Shown: positions 7,352 through 16,441, counted from the stretch's first letter. The stretch is DNA of 59,074 nucleotides from Companilactobacillus versmoldensis DSM 14857 = KCTC 3814 (GCF_001434295.1 NZ_AZFA01000013.1:1-59074); one strand, 5' to 3'. The notes: a model not told the origin generated them from the sequence alone. Made by a program: numbers and translations.

Positions 7352-9964
7352 TTAAACACCTAACTTATTGTCAATCACCATCGGTAAAATCCCGTGTGCA
7401 TCGAAATATTCTTGATCGATGGGCGCATCGAACCTTACCTTAACGTCGAATTTAGTCGTGTGAGCATTGTTCGAAGCTGTCACATGGGCAACTTTTCCAT
7501 CCCTTATGATGGAGAACTTCTCGTCACCAACTAATCCGAGTGAATCTGCTGAATCTCCTGGCAAGTATTGCAAAGGCAAAACGCCCATCATAACTAGATT
7601 CGACCGATGGATCCGTTCAAAACTTTCGGCAATGACTGCCTTAACACCTAAGAGTTCAACGCCCTTAGCCGCCCAATCACGAGATGAACCCATTCCGTAA
7701 TCTTTACCAGCTAAAATAACTGTATCGACCTGATTTTGTTTATAGTCCATGGCCGCATCATAGATAGTCGTTTCTTGACCGGTCAACCAAGACTTGGTGA
7801 AGCCACCTTGTTTATCCGGCGTCAACAAATTCTGCAAGCGAACGTTGCCTAGAGTCCCACGCATCATGACTTCATGATTGCCACGTCTTGACCCGTAAGA
7901 GTTAAAGTCTCGTTGCTGAATCCCATGGGCTAATAAATATTTGCCTGCTGGCGAAGATTTGCCAATAAAACCAGCGGGGGAGATATGGTCGGTGGTGATT
8001 GAATCGCCTAATTTTGCTAGAACGCGCATGTTTTTGAAATCACTGGTCTCAGTATTTTCAAACAATGGCGGATTAGCAATATAAGTCGATTTTTCATCCC
8101 AAGGATAAGTCGTTGACTTAGATGAAGTCAATTGATTCCAGGTTTTATTCTGATCAAAAATGTTAGCGTAATTCGTCGAGAACAATTGTGGGCTCAAATA
8201 CTTATGAATGACCGCACTTATCTCGTTAACACTGGGCCAAAGATCCTTGAAGTAAACTGGTTGGTCATCTTGGTCATGTCCAAGTGGATCTTTGGTTATG
8301 TCAATATCGACCGTTCCTGCTAAAGCATAGGCAACGACTAACGGTGGTGAAGCTAGGAAGGTATCTTTGGTCAACGGATTGACCCGTCCTTCAAAGTTAC
8401 GGTTACCACTTTCGATAGCTGCAATCGGATAATCTTGTTCAGCCAACTTGGTCTGTAAATCTTCCTTCAACTTACCTGAGTTACCGATACAAGTGGTACA
8501 ACCATAGCCGACGATATTGAAGCCAATTTTATCGAGATATTGTTGTAGATCAGATATCTCCAAATATTTAGTAACTACTCTAGAACCAGGAGCAAAGGAG
8601 GTCTTAACGTATTCTGGGACCTTTAAGCCTTTGGCAACGGCCTTTTTAGCTAAGAGACCAGCAGCAATCAATACTTCTGGATTAGAAGTATTGGTACAGC
8701 TAGTAATAGCAGCGATTCCTAGATCACCAGGACGCAATTGGAATTTCGTTTGATCGATTTGGACTGGAAAATCTGGCAATTGATCGTACTGTCTAAAATG
8801 GCTCGGCATGTCTTTCAAATAAATTAAATCTTGCGGACGTTTCGGCCCAGCCAAACTGCTTTGGACGCTGGAAAGATCCAGCATCTTATCTTCTGAGTAT
8901 TGCCGTTGATTGTCTTCAGCTTCAGCATAGAAAAAGTGATTGTATTTGGCATATTGTCTAACAAATTCGATCTGTTCGGCACTTCTGTCGGTCAGCTTCA
9001 TGTAATCTAACGTTTGTTCATCGATCGGAAAGAAACCACAAGTTGCACCATATTCAGGTGCCATATTGGCGATAGTAGCTCGATTAGCTAACGGCAAAGT
9101 CCGCAAACCCGGCCCATAAAATTCTACGAATTTGCCAACTACGTTGTGTTTTCTCAATAAATTAGTGATAGTCAAAGCTAAATCGGTCGCCGTGGCTGTA
9201 TCGGGTAATTTACCAGTCAATTTCACGCCGACGACTTTTGGCATTGGGAAATACGATTCTTGTCCCAGCATGCTAGCCTCGGCTTCGATACCACCAACAC
9301 CCCAGCCTAAAACGCCTAATCCATTGATCATGGTCGTATGCGAATCGGTCCCGACTAAGGTGTCAGGAAAAGCGACTTTTTCTCCATCAATATCTTTTTG
9401 ACGGATAACTTGCGATAAATATTCTAGATTGACTTGATGAATGATCCCCGTATCCGGGGGAATGATCGTCAAGTTGTCAAAACTATTTTGAGCCCACTTC
9501 AAAAAAGTGTAACGCTCGTGATTCCGCTTAAATTCTTGCTTAACATTGAAGTCGAACGCTTCATCATTAGCTGCCATATCCACCTGAACTGAATGGTCGA
9601 TCACCAGATGAACTGGTACGTCCGGATTAATGATTTCTGGATCGCCACCGCGTTTTTTGACTTCATCGCGCATGGCTGCTAGATCGACTAGTGCCGGTAC
9701 GCCGGTGAAATCCTGCAGGATAACTCGTTCTGGTTTGTAGGCGACGTCTTGATCGTGTTGATTGTCCCAATCAATGAAGGCTTTCAAGAACTCCTTCATG
9801 GCAGGTTTTTTCTGACTGTGGCGTAGGGTCAATTCTAACAGCACTCGAATTGAATAAGGCATTGCAGAAATTTGTTGCTGGTGCTCAGCCAAATAGCCTG
9901 CAATATCGTAATAAGAATATATCTTTCCATTGGCATGGAATTGTTTTCGATAGTCTTTATCCAT
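7352..9964 (-). CDS. acnA: Aconitate hydratase A
   Basis: Isomerises citrate to isocitrate with a [4Fe-4S] cluster. The roughly 870-residue length and domain order match AcnA. The three cluster cysteines are visible in AITSCTNTSNP and in GYGCTTCIGNSG. DTLVGTDSHTTMINGLG (substrate site) and the swivelling C-terminal domain with YGMGSSRDWAAKG are also present. I place the start at the ATG at 9964, seven bases after GAGG; a GTG at 9970 lies too close to that site. It is the first gene of the minus-strand acn-citrate synthase-icd operon. A 21-base inverted repeat lies just upstream and may be an operator. Confidence 0.94.
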   Translation of the reverse strand: MDKDYRKQFHANGKIYSYYDIAGYLAEHQQQISAMPYSIRVLLELTLRHSQKKPAMKEFLKAFIDWDNQHDQDVAYKPERVILQDFTGVPALVDLAAMRDEVKKRGGDPEIINPDVPVHLVIDHSVQVDMAANDEAFDFNVKQEFKRNHERYTFLKWAQNSFDNLTIIPPDTGIIHQVNLEYLSQVIRQKDIDGEKVAFPDTLVGTDSHTTMINGLGVLGWGVGGIEAEASMLGQESYFPMPKVVGVKLTGKLPDTATATDLALTITNLLRKHNVVGKFVEFYGPGLRTLPLANRATIANMAPEYGATCGFFPIDEQTLDYMKLTDRSAEQIEFVRQYAKYNHFFYAEAEDNQRQYSEDKMLDLSSVQSSLAGPKRPQDLIYLKDMPSHFRQYDQLPDFPVQIDQTKFQLRPGDLGIAAITSCTNTSNPEVLIAAGLLAKKAVAKGLKVPEYVKTSFAPGSRVVTKYLEISDLQQYLDKIGFNIVGYGCTTCIGNSGKLKEDLQTKLAEQDYPIAAIESGNRNFEGRVNPLTKDTFLASPPLVVAYALAGTVDIDITKDPLGHDQDDQPVYFKDLWPSVNEISAVIHKYLSPQLFSTNYANIFDQNKTWNQLTSSKSTTYPWDEKSTYIANPPLFENTETSDFKNMRVLAKLGDSITTDHISPAGFIGKSSPAGKYLLAHGIQQRDFNSYGSRRGNHEVMMRGTLGNVRLQNLLTPDKQGGFTKSWLTGQETTIYDAAMDYKQNQVDTVILAGKDYGMGSSRDWAAKGVELLGVKAVIAESFERIHRSNLVMMGVLPLQYLPGDSADSLGLVGDEKFSIIRDGKVAHVTASNNAHTTKFDVKVRFDAPIDQEYFDAHGILPMVIDNKLGV

Positions 9965-10275
9965 ATTCACACCTCATTCACTTATTATTAAATAATTTTT
10001 AATAAGTCTAACACCATTTTAATTTTGATGGTAGGGTCAAATCAAAATCTAGATTGTTTTACTCGTGAAAATAGCCCATGGCTCTAAGCCTCAGACTATT
10101 TCAGTAAATATATTTTATAAAAATCAATACGGTTGCGTTTACATATGTAGTTAAATTCGTTTTTCAAAGGTCAAAAGTTACATTAGAATCAGTCTAATTG
10201 TTGGTTCTTTAACTTTCTCAATCTCTTTTAGCAAGATAATTGGTATACTCGAATTAAACAGTTAGGAGATCAACA
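9965..10275. promoter_or_regulatory. Divergent promoter region of acnA and the HAD gene, with inverted repeat
   Basis: About 310 bases without a gene. A perfect inverted repeat at 9985-10005 (TTATTAAA, five-base loop, TTTAATAA) lies 21 bases upstream of acnA. It overlaps the spacer between a TTAGAC -35-like element and a TAATAAT -10-like element on the minus strand, which suits repressor or activator binding. On the plus strand, GGTATACT near 10243 may be the -10 of the HAD gene, whose ribosome binding site is AGGAG at 10264. Which regulator binds is unknown. Confidence 0.4.
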
Positions 10276-11085
10276 ATGATTAAACACATCTTTTCAGACA
10301 TGGACGGAACGATCTTAAATGACGAGGGCGACATCACCGACCGCAACGTCCAAATCATCAAACAAACCAATATCCCTTTCACGCTCGTTTCCGCTCGTGC
10401 ACCAATGGAGATGGCCGAAGTAATGGACAAACTAGCTTTGAACACACCTCAGATCGGGTTCAATGGCGGACTAATCTTTGAAAAGATCGATCAAGAAATT
10501 CAAGTCCTCGACTCTGAATCGATTGAATTAGCTACTGCTCAAAAAATCATTCAAGAAGTCCGAGACAAATTTCCCCAAATCAGTCTCAGCTGGTATAGCT
10601 TGAACAACTGGTATACCGAAAAGCACGACCGCGGGATCGATTTGGAAAATAGTTACACGAACCTTAATCCTGAAGTCGTGACGTCAGATGATTTCTTCAC
10701 ACAGCCGAATATTGAAGTCTATAAGTTGATGCTGATTATATTCGAGCAAACGGCCATGCAGGAAGTTAAACAATATTTGCTTGACCAACCTTTCTCGGGC
10801 GTAAGCATTCAACAATCGAGCGACACTTATTTAGAGATCACCAGCGACAAGGCTTTGAAATCACGTGGGATACAATTCATCATCGACCAAGAAAAATTGG
10901 AACCATCCGACTTGATGGCTTTTGGCGACGGCCACAACGATTTGCCGATGCTGCAAATGGTCGACAACCCAGTCGTGATGAAGAATGCCTTGCCTGATAT
11001 GCTGGAAAATGCCAAATTCATAACAAAATCCAATCAAGAAGACGGTGTAGGTTATGCTTTAGAGCATATCTTGCCGGAATTATAG
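10276..11085 (+). CDS. Cof-type HAD superfamily phosphatase
   Basis: A 269-residue haloacid dehalogenase hydrolase of the Cof/YidA type. Motif I is DMDGTIL, with the nucleophile Asp8 and acid/base Asp10. Motif II is LVSARAP (SAR in place of the usual T-R), and motif IV is FGDGHNDLPM near 214-223. The middle region forms the C2-type cap that sets substrate choice. Such enzymes act on phosphorylated sugars, FMN or nucleotide phosphates in the cytoplasm; the substrate cannot be assigned. It is transcribed alone, from a start preceded by TTAGGAGATCAACA, and ends at a strong terminator. Confidence 0.88.
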   Translation: MIKHIFSDMDGTILNDEGDITDRNVQIIKQTNIPFTLVSARAPMEMAEVMDKLALNTPQIGFNGGLIFEKIDQEIQVLDSESIELATAQKIIQEVRDKFPQISLSWYSLNNWYTEKHDRGIDLENSYTNLNPEVVTSDDFFTQPNIEVYKLMLIIFEQTAMQEVKQYLLDQPFSGVSIQQSSDTYLEITSDKALKSRGIQFIIDQEKLEPSDLMAFGDGHNDLPMLQMVDNPVVMKNALPDMLENAKFITKSNQEDGVGYALEHILPEL

Positions 11086-11087
11086 TT

Positions 11088-11130
11088 AAAAAATATCGAC
11101 AATCCATCACGAATTGTCGATATTTTTTTA
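11088..11130. terminator. Bidirectional terminator after the HAD gene
   Basis: A perfect 16-bp stem (11088-11103 with 11113-11128) ends in A and T runs on either side. It serves the HAD gene on the plus strand and the YisL-like gene on the minus strand. Confidence 0.9.
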
Positions 11131-11134
11131 TTCT

Positions 11135-11485
11135 TTATACAAATGGATACCAGCCGGCTAATGCAAAGCCAACGATTGCCACGACGATAATGAAGACGAT
11201 GACTGCCCAAACGGCTTGGACGGTCAAGCGTCCGCTATTCTTTCTGGCAAAGGCAATTTCGATCAAGGCTATCAACAAAATAGCTAAAATAACTTTGATA
11301 ATCAAAAGTGTTGGTTCACTCTGCCAAGCATGTGGGAACAAAAAGATCCCCGTAACAATGATCACGATATACCCCAATCTTGTGATCATTTCATAAACCT
11401 TGGTCAACGAATTAGTGAACAAGGCTAGTAAAACCATGATTGTCATCACGATCCAGGTAATTAAATGCGTCCATAAAAAAGCCAT
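11135..11485 (-). CDS. YisL-like (DUF1516/UPF0344) membrane protein
   Basis: A 116-residue integral membrane protein with four predicted spans (about 5-25, 37-52, 60-78 and 90-112) joined by short loops. Length, the initial FLWTHLITWIV-type segment and the topology match the DUF1516 (YisL) family of Firmicutes, whose function is not known. The gene is monocistronic, starting behind a GAGGAGGAG-type ribosome binding site and ending at the terminator shared with the HAD gene. Confidence 0.75.
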   Translation of the reverse strand: MAFLWTHLITWIVMTIMVLLALFTNSLTKVYEMITRLGYIVIIVTGIFLFPHAWQSEPTLLIIKVILAILLIALIEIAFARKNSGRLTVQAVWAVIVFIIVVAIVGFALAGWYPFV

Positions 11486-11576
11486 AACCTATACTCCTCC
11501 TCATATAGTATCTATAATAACATTTTTATGAAAGTGGATACCTGATTGAGAAATCAAGACTATTCAAATTTTTGAC

Positions 11577-11608
11577 ACAAAAAAAAGCAGTGTCTCTGAA
11601 CACTGCTT
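11577..11608 (-). terminator. Terminator of the broken glcU gene
   Basis: AAGCAGTGT and ACACTGCTT form a 9-bp stem; read on the minus strand it is followed by a T run. It lies 16 bases past the glcU stop codon. Confidence 0.85.
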
Positions 11609-11623
11609 GCCAAAAATTTGATT

Positions 11624-12481
11624 TTATAAAAAGGCTGTAATGAAACTTCCTCCGACAATTAAAACTAAGCCGGTTATGGTGAATTTCAACTCACGCGGCG
11701 TCTTGGATTCGTGCAAAAGCAACATTCCACCTATGGTCGAAACAACGACGTTCAATTGGGTAATAACGAAAGCTGAAGCGACACCAGCCATTTGGGCGGC
11801 ATAAATATAAACTAATGAACCGATACCAAAGACGATACCAACTAAGATGTTGTACCAGCCAGCTTTTTGAAGGAAGCCTTTACCTTTGGTATTGAAGATA
11901 TTGAACAATACCGCACCGATGAAGATCCCCAACATTTCGGGGAAGTACAAGTGCAAACCTGAAGCATCGACGGCTTTTGGCAAAGCACTGTAAGCCCATT
12001 AACCAATAGTCGTTGGAATCAAAACGGCTAGACCTTTAGTCAATGAACCAGAAGTCGACTCTCCTGACTTTTGATCAGTTATCGACGTGCAGCTGACACC
12101 GATGATGACTAGCAGGATGGCGAAAGCTCCGATCCACTTCGAAGCTGCTCCGGCCCATTCGCCAAAGATCAAAACACCAATCAAAGATGTACCAATGATC
12201 TGCAAACCAGTTGAGATCGGCATGGTCTTAGTAACCCCGATTTGGTTGAATGTGATGTACTGACCAACTTGACCCATCGACCACAAAAGGCCAGCGGCAA
12301 AACTGATCCAAAAATTCTTGCCGGAAACTGCTCCGTCAATGAAATAAATAAAAATACCTATAATAAGGGCACCCAAACCAGTACCAAATATCTGATTAGC
12401 AGGGCTACCACCGACTTTTCTGGCAATCAGCGGTTGCATACCCCAACCAATGGCAGGAATAAGTGCTAAAAGAATACCCAT
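11624..12481 (-). pseudogene. glcU: GlcU/RbsU-type sugar uptake protein interrupted by an in-frame stop
   Basis: The reading frame codes for a ten-span sugar permease of the GRP family (glucose or ribose uptake by proton symport), about 285 residues long, which is the family's normal length. Residues 1-160 end in PTTIG and are followed by an in-frame TAA at 11999-12001. Reading on without any frame change gives WAYSALPKAVDASG, the expected continuation (family members have Tyr where the stop sits). The lesion is therefore one substitution, TAT or TAC to TAA. The downstream part could only restart at a TTG at 11983 without a good ribosome binding site. A terminator follows. Readthrough cannot be excluded. 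Confidence 0.85.
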
Positions 12482-12616
12482 ATAATCACTCTTTTCTCAA
12501 AATAATTTCCATATCAAATTTTTACAGTTATTATAATAACAGTTATATCAGCAAAAAGCGCTGATATTCATGATAAATATGTAATCGTTCACAAATTTCG
12601 ATCAGGAGTGAAAGAA

Positions 12617-12967
12617 ATGGCTAATCAGAAGATATTTCAAATGGAATTCAGAGAGATTTATTCAGCCTACTTGAAAAAAGTAGAACGTAAGGGTCACTCA
12701 AAACAAGAATTGGACCAAGTCATCCTGTGGTTTACCGGTCATGATCAAGAATCGCTTCAACAATGTTTAAATACCCCTATCACGATGGAAGAGTTTTACC
12801 AGCAGGTCCCTATGATGAATCCTAATGCTCCTTTGATCACTGGCGTCATTTGCGGCATTCGGGTCGAAGAGATCAGTGATCCCTTAATGCAGAAGATCCG
12901 TTATCTGGATAAATTAGTCGATGAAGTTGCTAAAGGAAAAAAGATGGAAAATATCCTTCGCCACTAA
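12617..12967 (+). CDS. DUF2200 family protein
   Basis: A 116-residue cytoplasmic protein of unknown function. The conserved core runs from FYQQVPMMNPNAPLITGVIC through GIRVEEI to PLMQKIRYLDKLVDEVAKGK and ends KMENILRH, which is the recognisable DUF2200 pattern. I choose the ATG at 12617, eight bases after AGGAG; a GTG at 12608 overlaps that ribosome binding site and is unlikely. The gene stands alone and ends at a strong hairpin terminator shared with the convergent cyclophilin gene. Confidence 0.85.
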   Translation: MANQKIFQMEFREIYSAYLKKVERKGHSKQELDQVILWFTGHDQESLQQCLNTPITMEEFYQQVPMMNPNAPLITGVICGIRVEEISDPLMQKIRYLDKLVDEVAKGKKMENILRH

Positions 12968-12968
12968 A

Positions 12969-13004
12969 AAACTACCAGCCAATTTTGATTGGCTGGTAGT
13001 TTTA
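12969..13004. terminator. Bidirectional terminator
   Basis: A 15-bp perfect stem (12969-12983 with 12988-13002) with a TTTG loop, and A and T runs on both flanks. It serves the DUF2200 gene (plus) and the cyclophilin gene (minus). Confidence 0.9.
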
Positions 13005-13029
13005 CTTTGCTTGAGATTGACACTAACTA

Positions 13030-13617
13030 TTAGTTTTCTGAGATATCGATTTTTTCAATCACGACGTCTTCTTTGGGCTTATCGGCAGCATCACGCTTGA
13101 CCTTGCTGATATTTTGAACGACGTCCATGCCTGAGATGACTTGGCCAAAGACTGTGTGGCGATGGTCTAGCCAGGGTGTTCCACCGTTTTTGTATTCAGC
13201 GATGACTTCTTCTGGATAGCCGGCGGCAGACATTTGCGACAAGATACGCTTTTGCATGTTTTCGTTAGAAACGATGAAGAATTGGCTGCCGTTAGTATTT
13301 GGCCCAGCATTGGCCATGGAAAGTGCCCCGTTGAAATTGAACAATTGGTCAGTAAATTCGTCTTCGAATTGACCGCCATAAATACTTTCACCACCAGCAC
13401 CAGTTCCTGTCGGGTCGCCCCCTTGGATCATGAAGTCTGGGATCACACGGTGAAAAATAACGCCGTTATAGTAATCCTTTTTAGCTAACCCTAAAAAGTT
13501 TTCAACTGCCTTTGGCACTAAGTCATCAAACAATTGAATCTTGATTTCGCCATGATTAGTTACGATTGTAACTTTTGTTCCAGTTGCATTGTCTAAATCT
13601 AGTTGTGGATATGTCAT
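13030..13617 (-). CDS. Cyclophilin-type peptidyl-prolyl isomerase
   Basis: Catalyses cis-trans isomerisation of Xaa-Pro bonds. The 195-residue protein has the cyclophilin core motif [19 protein letters not shown], with the catalytic Arg, then [16 protein letters not shown] and [14 protein letters not shown]. There is no signal peptide or lipobox, so it acts in the cytoplasm. The start ATG is preceded by GAGGACTTTCA. It is transcribed alone toward the shared terminator. Confidence 0.93.
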   Translation of the reverse strand: MTYPQLDLDNATGTKVTIVTNHGEIKIQLFDDLVPKAVENFLGLAKKDYYNGVIFHRVIPDFMIQGGDPTGTGAGGESIYGGQFEDEFTDQLFNFNGALSMANAGPNTNGSQFFIVSNENMQKRILSQMSAAGYPEEVIAEYKNGGTPWLDHRHTVFGQVISGMDVVQNISKVKRDAADKPKEDVVIEKIDISEN

Positions 13618-13758
13618 TGAAAGTCCTCATTTCTGATAATTGTCAACTTAAATAATACTGGAAGTATCGGAAACATTCTATTAATAAGCATTTTATTTAT
13701 AATTTAGGCAAAAAAACAGAAGATAGATTCGAAAACGAATCATCCCCTAATTTTTTGG

Positions 13759-14208
13759 TCATTTTTTCGACAATAGATTGTCCAGCAGCATGTACAAGAA
13801 AAACGACAAATAAAATCCTGCTCCATAACAGACTAAGGTCACGCTCAGGTCAACTACCCAAGGCAAGGCTAGATTTTGATTCAAAAATATCAAAATGAAC
13901 AAAATCACCCCGATCAAAACTGCAATCGAACCCCAAAAAAATAAATATTGATGCGTCTTAGGTTGAAAAATGGGCTGCTTCTTCCCGGTATCATCGTGAT
14001 AAAACGGATTTACTTGCAAGTGAGTGACGTAATTGACGATTGCCCACACGGCTGCAATCAAGGTCGCAACGATTGCCCCAACGATAAATAAGGTAACAGG
14101 TTTCTCGCGTGGACTCATTAGATCAATCAAATAAGTCACAAAAAAAACTGCTAACGAGATCACTAAGATCCATTTATGTCTGATTTGTTGGATAGAAAAG
14201 CGTTTCAA
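13759..14208 (-). CDS. Four-span membrane protein of unknown function
   Basis: A 149-residue protein with hydrophobic spans near 13-29, 38-60, 87-110 and 116-140. A hydrophilic loop near 65-85 reads NPFYHDDTGKKQPIF. I do not recognise the family; the layout (two spans, polar loop, two spans, short basic tail) resembles small conserved lactobacillar membrane proteins. It sits between two monocistronic genes. A weak hairpin (GATTCG/CGAATC near 13722-13737), with a T run a few bases further on the minus strand, may terminate it. Confidence 0.65.
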   Translation of the reverse strand: MKRFSIQQIRHKWILVISLAVFFVTYLIDLMSPREKPVTLFIVGAIVATLIAAVWAIVNYVTHLQVNPFYHDDTGKKQPIFQPKTHQYLFFWGSIAVLIGVILFILIFLNQNLALPWVVDLSVTLVCYGAGFYLSFFLYMLLDNLLSKK

Positions 14209-14294
14209 TGTAAATACCTCAACTTTGCAACATTCATAAAACTAAATTCTAGTCTATAAATAAGAATTTTCATAGACTTTTGATAGTTTTTTTA

Positions 14295-14876
14295 TTATTT
14301 ATTCTCATCGATAAATTCAACTTTAAAGATGAATTTGAAGAATCCTGCAAAATAGGCAATAATCTTTTGATACTCCGCATTCTCGAAGTTTCCATTCCGA
14401 TGCATCATCGTATACTTGACCCCTTTTTCTAAAGCAGTCTTATGTGACAGTTCAAAGCCATTGCGTTGGTAAAAAGCGATTCGGCGCAATCTGGTTTCGT
14501 TGTTGTCAGCTTCTGAATCGGGGGCTTCGGCACTTAAGCAGAAGCGCTGTCCTTGATACATTTTCGCTAAGTCAGCGAGGATCTTTCCTCCATAACCACT
14601 GCCACGGATCTGTGGATCGACGGCTAAATAGAAGATGTATGTCAGGTCCTTTTGGGTGACGTTATAAGCTATTCCAACGAATTCATCTTGATCATAGAAG
14701 GCAATAAATTCGATGAACTGCTTTTTTGATTGATGATATAACCAGCTCCAAGGGACTCTTTCTTCAGCTGGAAAAGCCTGAAAATAAAGCTCTTTGATTT
14801 TTTGGAATTCTGGTAGGTCTTTAGTGACAACTTTTTTGGTTAAAATAACGATTACCTCGTTTCCTCTTGTTATCAT
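14295..14876 (-). CDS. GNAT family N-acetyltransferase
   Basis: A 193-residue acetyltransferase-fold protein. The acetyl-CoA binding motif A is visible as LAVDPQIRGSGYGGKILADL, followed by the motif B segment ending FYQRNGFELSH. The acceptor substrate is unknown. The first ATG (14876) lacks a ribosome binding site. An AGAGG and a GAGG sequence occur inside the first ten codons, so true initiation may be slightly downstream at a non-ATG codon. It lies immediately upstream of, and convergent in direction with, the broken WYL regulator gene, separated by a terminator. Confidence 0.8.
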   Translation of the reverse strand: MITRGNEVIVILTKKVVTKDLPEFQKIKELYFQAFPAEERVPWSWLYHQSKKQFIEFIAFYDQDEFVGIAYNVTQKDLTYIFYLAVDPQIRGSGYGGKILADLAKMYQGQRFCLSAEAPDSEADNNETRLRRIAFYQRNGFELSHKTALEKGVKYTMMHRNGNFENAEYQKIIAYFAGFFKFIFKVEFIDENK

Positions 14877-14890
14877 TCCCCCCTAGTATA

Positions 14891-14921
14891 CTAAAAAAGC
14901 CGCAACTTACCATTAGTTGCG
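14891..14921 (-). terminator. Terminator of the WYL regulator transcript
   Basis: CGCAACT and AGTTGCG (14901-14907, 14915-14921) pair; read on the minus strand a GC and a run of T follow. The stem overlaps the last codons of the regulator. Confidence 0.75.
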
Positions 14922-15784
14922 ACTGAGTTGAGCTTTTAGTTTTGGCAATGTTTCGATTTTTACATGTTTGCCATATTGCTGGAGATATTTGCTGGCAAAA
15001 TTAGGATTGTAAAGGTCTTTTTCAAGGATCAAGACACGATCAGTCAGATGAACGACCTTATCATTTTCAAATTGATCAGAGATAGTCTCAAAATATTTTT
15101 CTTTAAAACTGAAATCGACCCAATAGCGTTGTCGAAAGTCTCGTGGGTCGTCGGTGCCATCTTCTAAAACGAACGGTCTCCGTAGATAAGTCTGATCGTT
15201 TAATAGTTGTGTTTTAAAAATATGCGTGTTCAAAAACAAGCGCAAAGCTCCGCGTTTACGGCAATATGCCCACAAATACCACTTGCCGTCACGATAAAAG
15301 ATATCCAGGGGTTCCACGATCCGGTCGGTCCATTCTAATTTTTCATTGCTATATTCAATCGAAATCGGACGGCTTTTTAACTTAGCCCAATAACCTCTGT
15401 TAAATTGTGATGCACATAACTGAGATCATCGCCATCGATGCCAAAACTCAAGTGGAGTTCCTGATGCCAAAGATTCAAGCTGGCAAAAAATTTCAAAAGA
15501 TCTCGTTTGGTGGTTATGATTGGTTCGTCTGTAACGACTGAATTCACACGCAAAAAATCTTCGATCCGCAAAAACGGCCGAAACATGACTTGCCTAGTTT
15601 CTATTTTATAGCTGGCATCAACACGTGGGTTGTCACGGACCTTTATTCCTGAACTCCTGATCAATTCCATGATCTGGTCCAAAGTTTTATGGCTGATATC
15701 CAGTTCCTGTAAAAAAGTCATGCTGGGTACTTCTTCATCGGTAAATAATAGGAAGATAGTTTTAAAAACTAGTTCTGGTTTCAC
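14913..15784 (-). pseudogene. WYL-domain transcriptional regulator, frameshifted
   Basis: Two overlapping reading frames together make one WYL regulator. The 5' part (15784 down to about 15401) starts at GTG, behind an ideal AAGGAGAATATC, and carries the DNA-binding region. The 3' part (down to 14913) carries the WYL domain, with KWYLWAYCRKRGALRLF and the basic-aromatic pattern of ligand-binding WYL proteins. At 15401-15406 the sequence ATTTAAC lacks one base. Adding one T restores HHNFNRGYWAKLKSRPIS across the junction and a 290-residue protein. The mutation removes the WYL domain. It follows the gene ending at 15795 by ten bases, so the two form an operon. A sequencing indel would look the same. 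Confidence 0.8.
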
Positions 15785-15794
15785 GATATTCTCC

Positions 15795-16175
15795 TTAAAG
15801 TATCTCGACTTTATCAATATATTTCCCGTCGTTGCCAAACTGCAATAAAACTTTTTCGCAGAGGATCTGATCTTCAAAAGCAATCTGACGATAATCTCGT
15901 TGTGAAAGATAGTAAGCGACCATATGAGAAAAGTACACGAAATGCAACATATCGTTATATTCTGGCACGTCGGCGATTTTCAGGATACCTTTGACAAACA
16001 TATTGATGCCTTTGTCAGCTGCTCGAACGTATATCGGCGTTTTGACGAATTGGATGCCTACCCCTTTGTGTTGATCAGCCCATTTTTTATTCTCTTTGGT
16101 TAATAATGTATAGACCGTCACATCTTGGCTGACGATGGGAACGTCGGCTAGGTCCATCGCAATGATAGCTTTCAC
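15795..16175 (-). CDS. Protein of unknown function in operon with a WYL regulator
   Basis: A 126-residue soluble protein that I cannot place in a family. It starts at GTG, nine bases after AAGG. It has no membrane span and contains a central aromatic stretch (HFVYFSHMVAYYLSQRDYRQ near 80-98). It lies ten bases upstream of the WYL regulator gene and is surely cotranscribed with it. WYL regulators often sit beside genes whose products they control or sense with, but nothing in this sequence gives a function. Confidence 0.6.
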   Translation of the reverse strand: MKAIIAMDLADVPIVSQDVTVYTLLTKENKKWADQHKGVGIQFVKTPIYVRAADKGINMFVKGILKIADVPEYNDMLHFVYFSHMVAYYLSQRDYRQIAFEDQILCEKVLLQFGNDGKYIDKVEIL

Positions 16176-16318
16176 TCGATTTTACCTTCTTTTATTTTAA
16201 TTTTTTGACAAAATATACTTGATTTTCTATCCAAAACAATCAATTTTTAATTTATTTTATTATTCTATTCTAAAAATAATTAAAAGTACACCAATAAGAA
16301 ACACTTCTATATTGATTG

Positions 16319-16332
16319 GTTAAACGTTTACA
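16319..16332. promoter_or_regulatory. cre-like site (candidate CcpA site) upstream of mntH
   Basis: GTTAAACGTTTACA matches 12 of 14 positions of the catabolite-responsive element consensus (the first two bases differ) and contains a self-complementary TAAACGTTTA core. It lies 110 bases upstream of mntH. CcpA binding is inferred from the match only. Confidence 0.35.
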
Positions 16333-16354
16333 ATCATTTTGCCCTCGATAATTT

Positions 16355-16374
16355 TTTAGTTAGTCCGACCTAAA
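16355..16374. promoter_or_regulatory. Candidate MntR/DtxR-family operator upstream of mntH
   Basis: TTTAGTTAGTCCGACCTAAA has TTTAG/CTAAA outer arms and follows the DtxR-family operator pattern (TTAGG-type half sites facing each other) with one base missing. It is 67 bases ahead of the mntH start, suitable for metal-dependent repression by an MntR-like protein encoded elsewhere. Confidence 0.45.
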
Positions 16375-16441
16375 TTTGTTGTTCCCTTATTCTAATCATT
16401 GCGTTAAAATCTAAACGACAAGAGAAAGGGGAATTATATTC

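Noticed and set aside
11624-11983. A second, independent GRP-family half transporter
   Set aside because: It is in the same frame as the first half and separated by one stop codon; the TTG start has no ribosome binding site.
14913-15317. A free-standing WYL-domain protein
   Set aside because: The frame is open upstream without a start signal and joins the helix-turn-helix half after a one-base correction, so it is treated as one broken gene.
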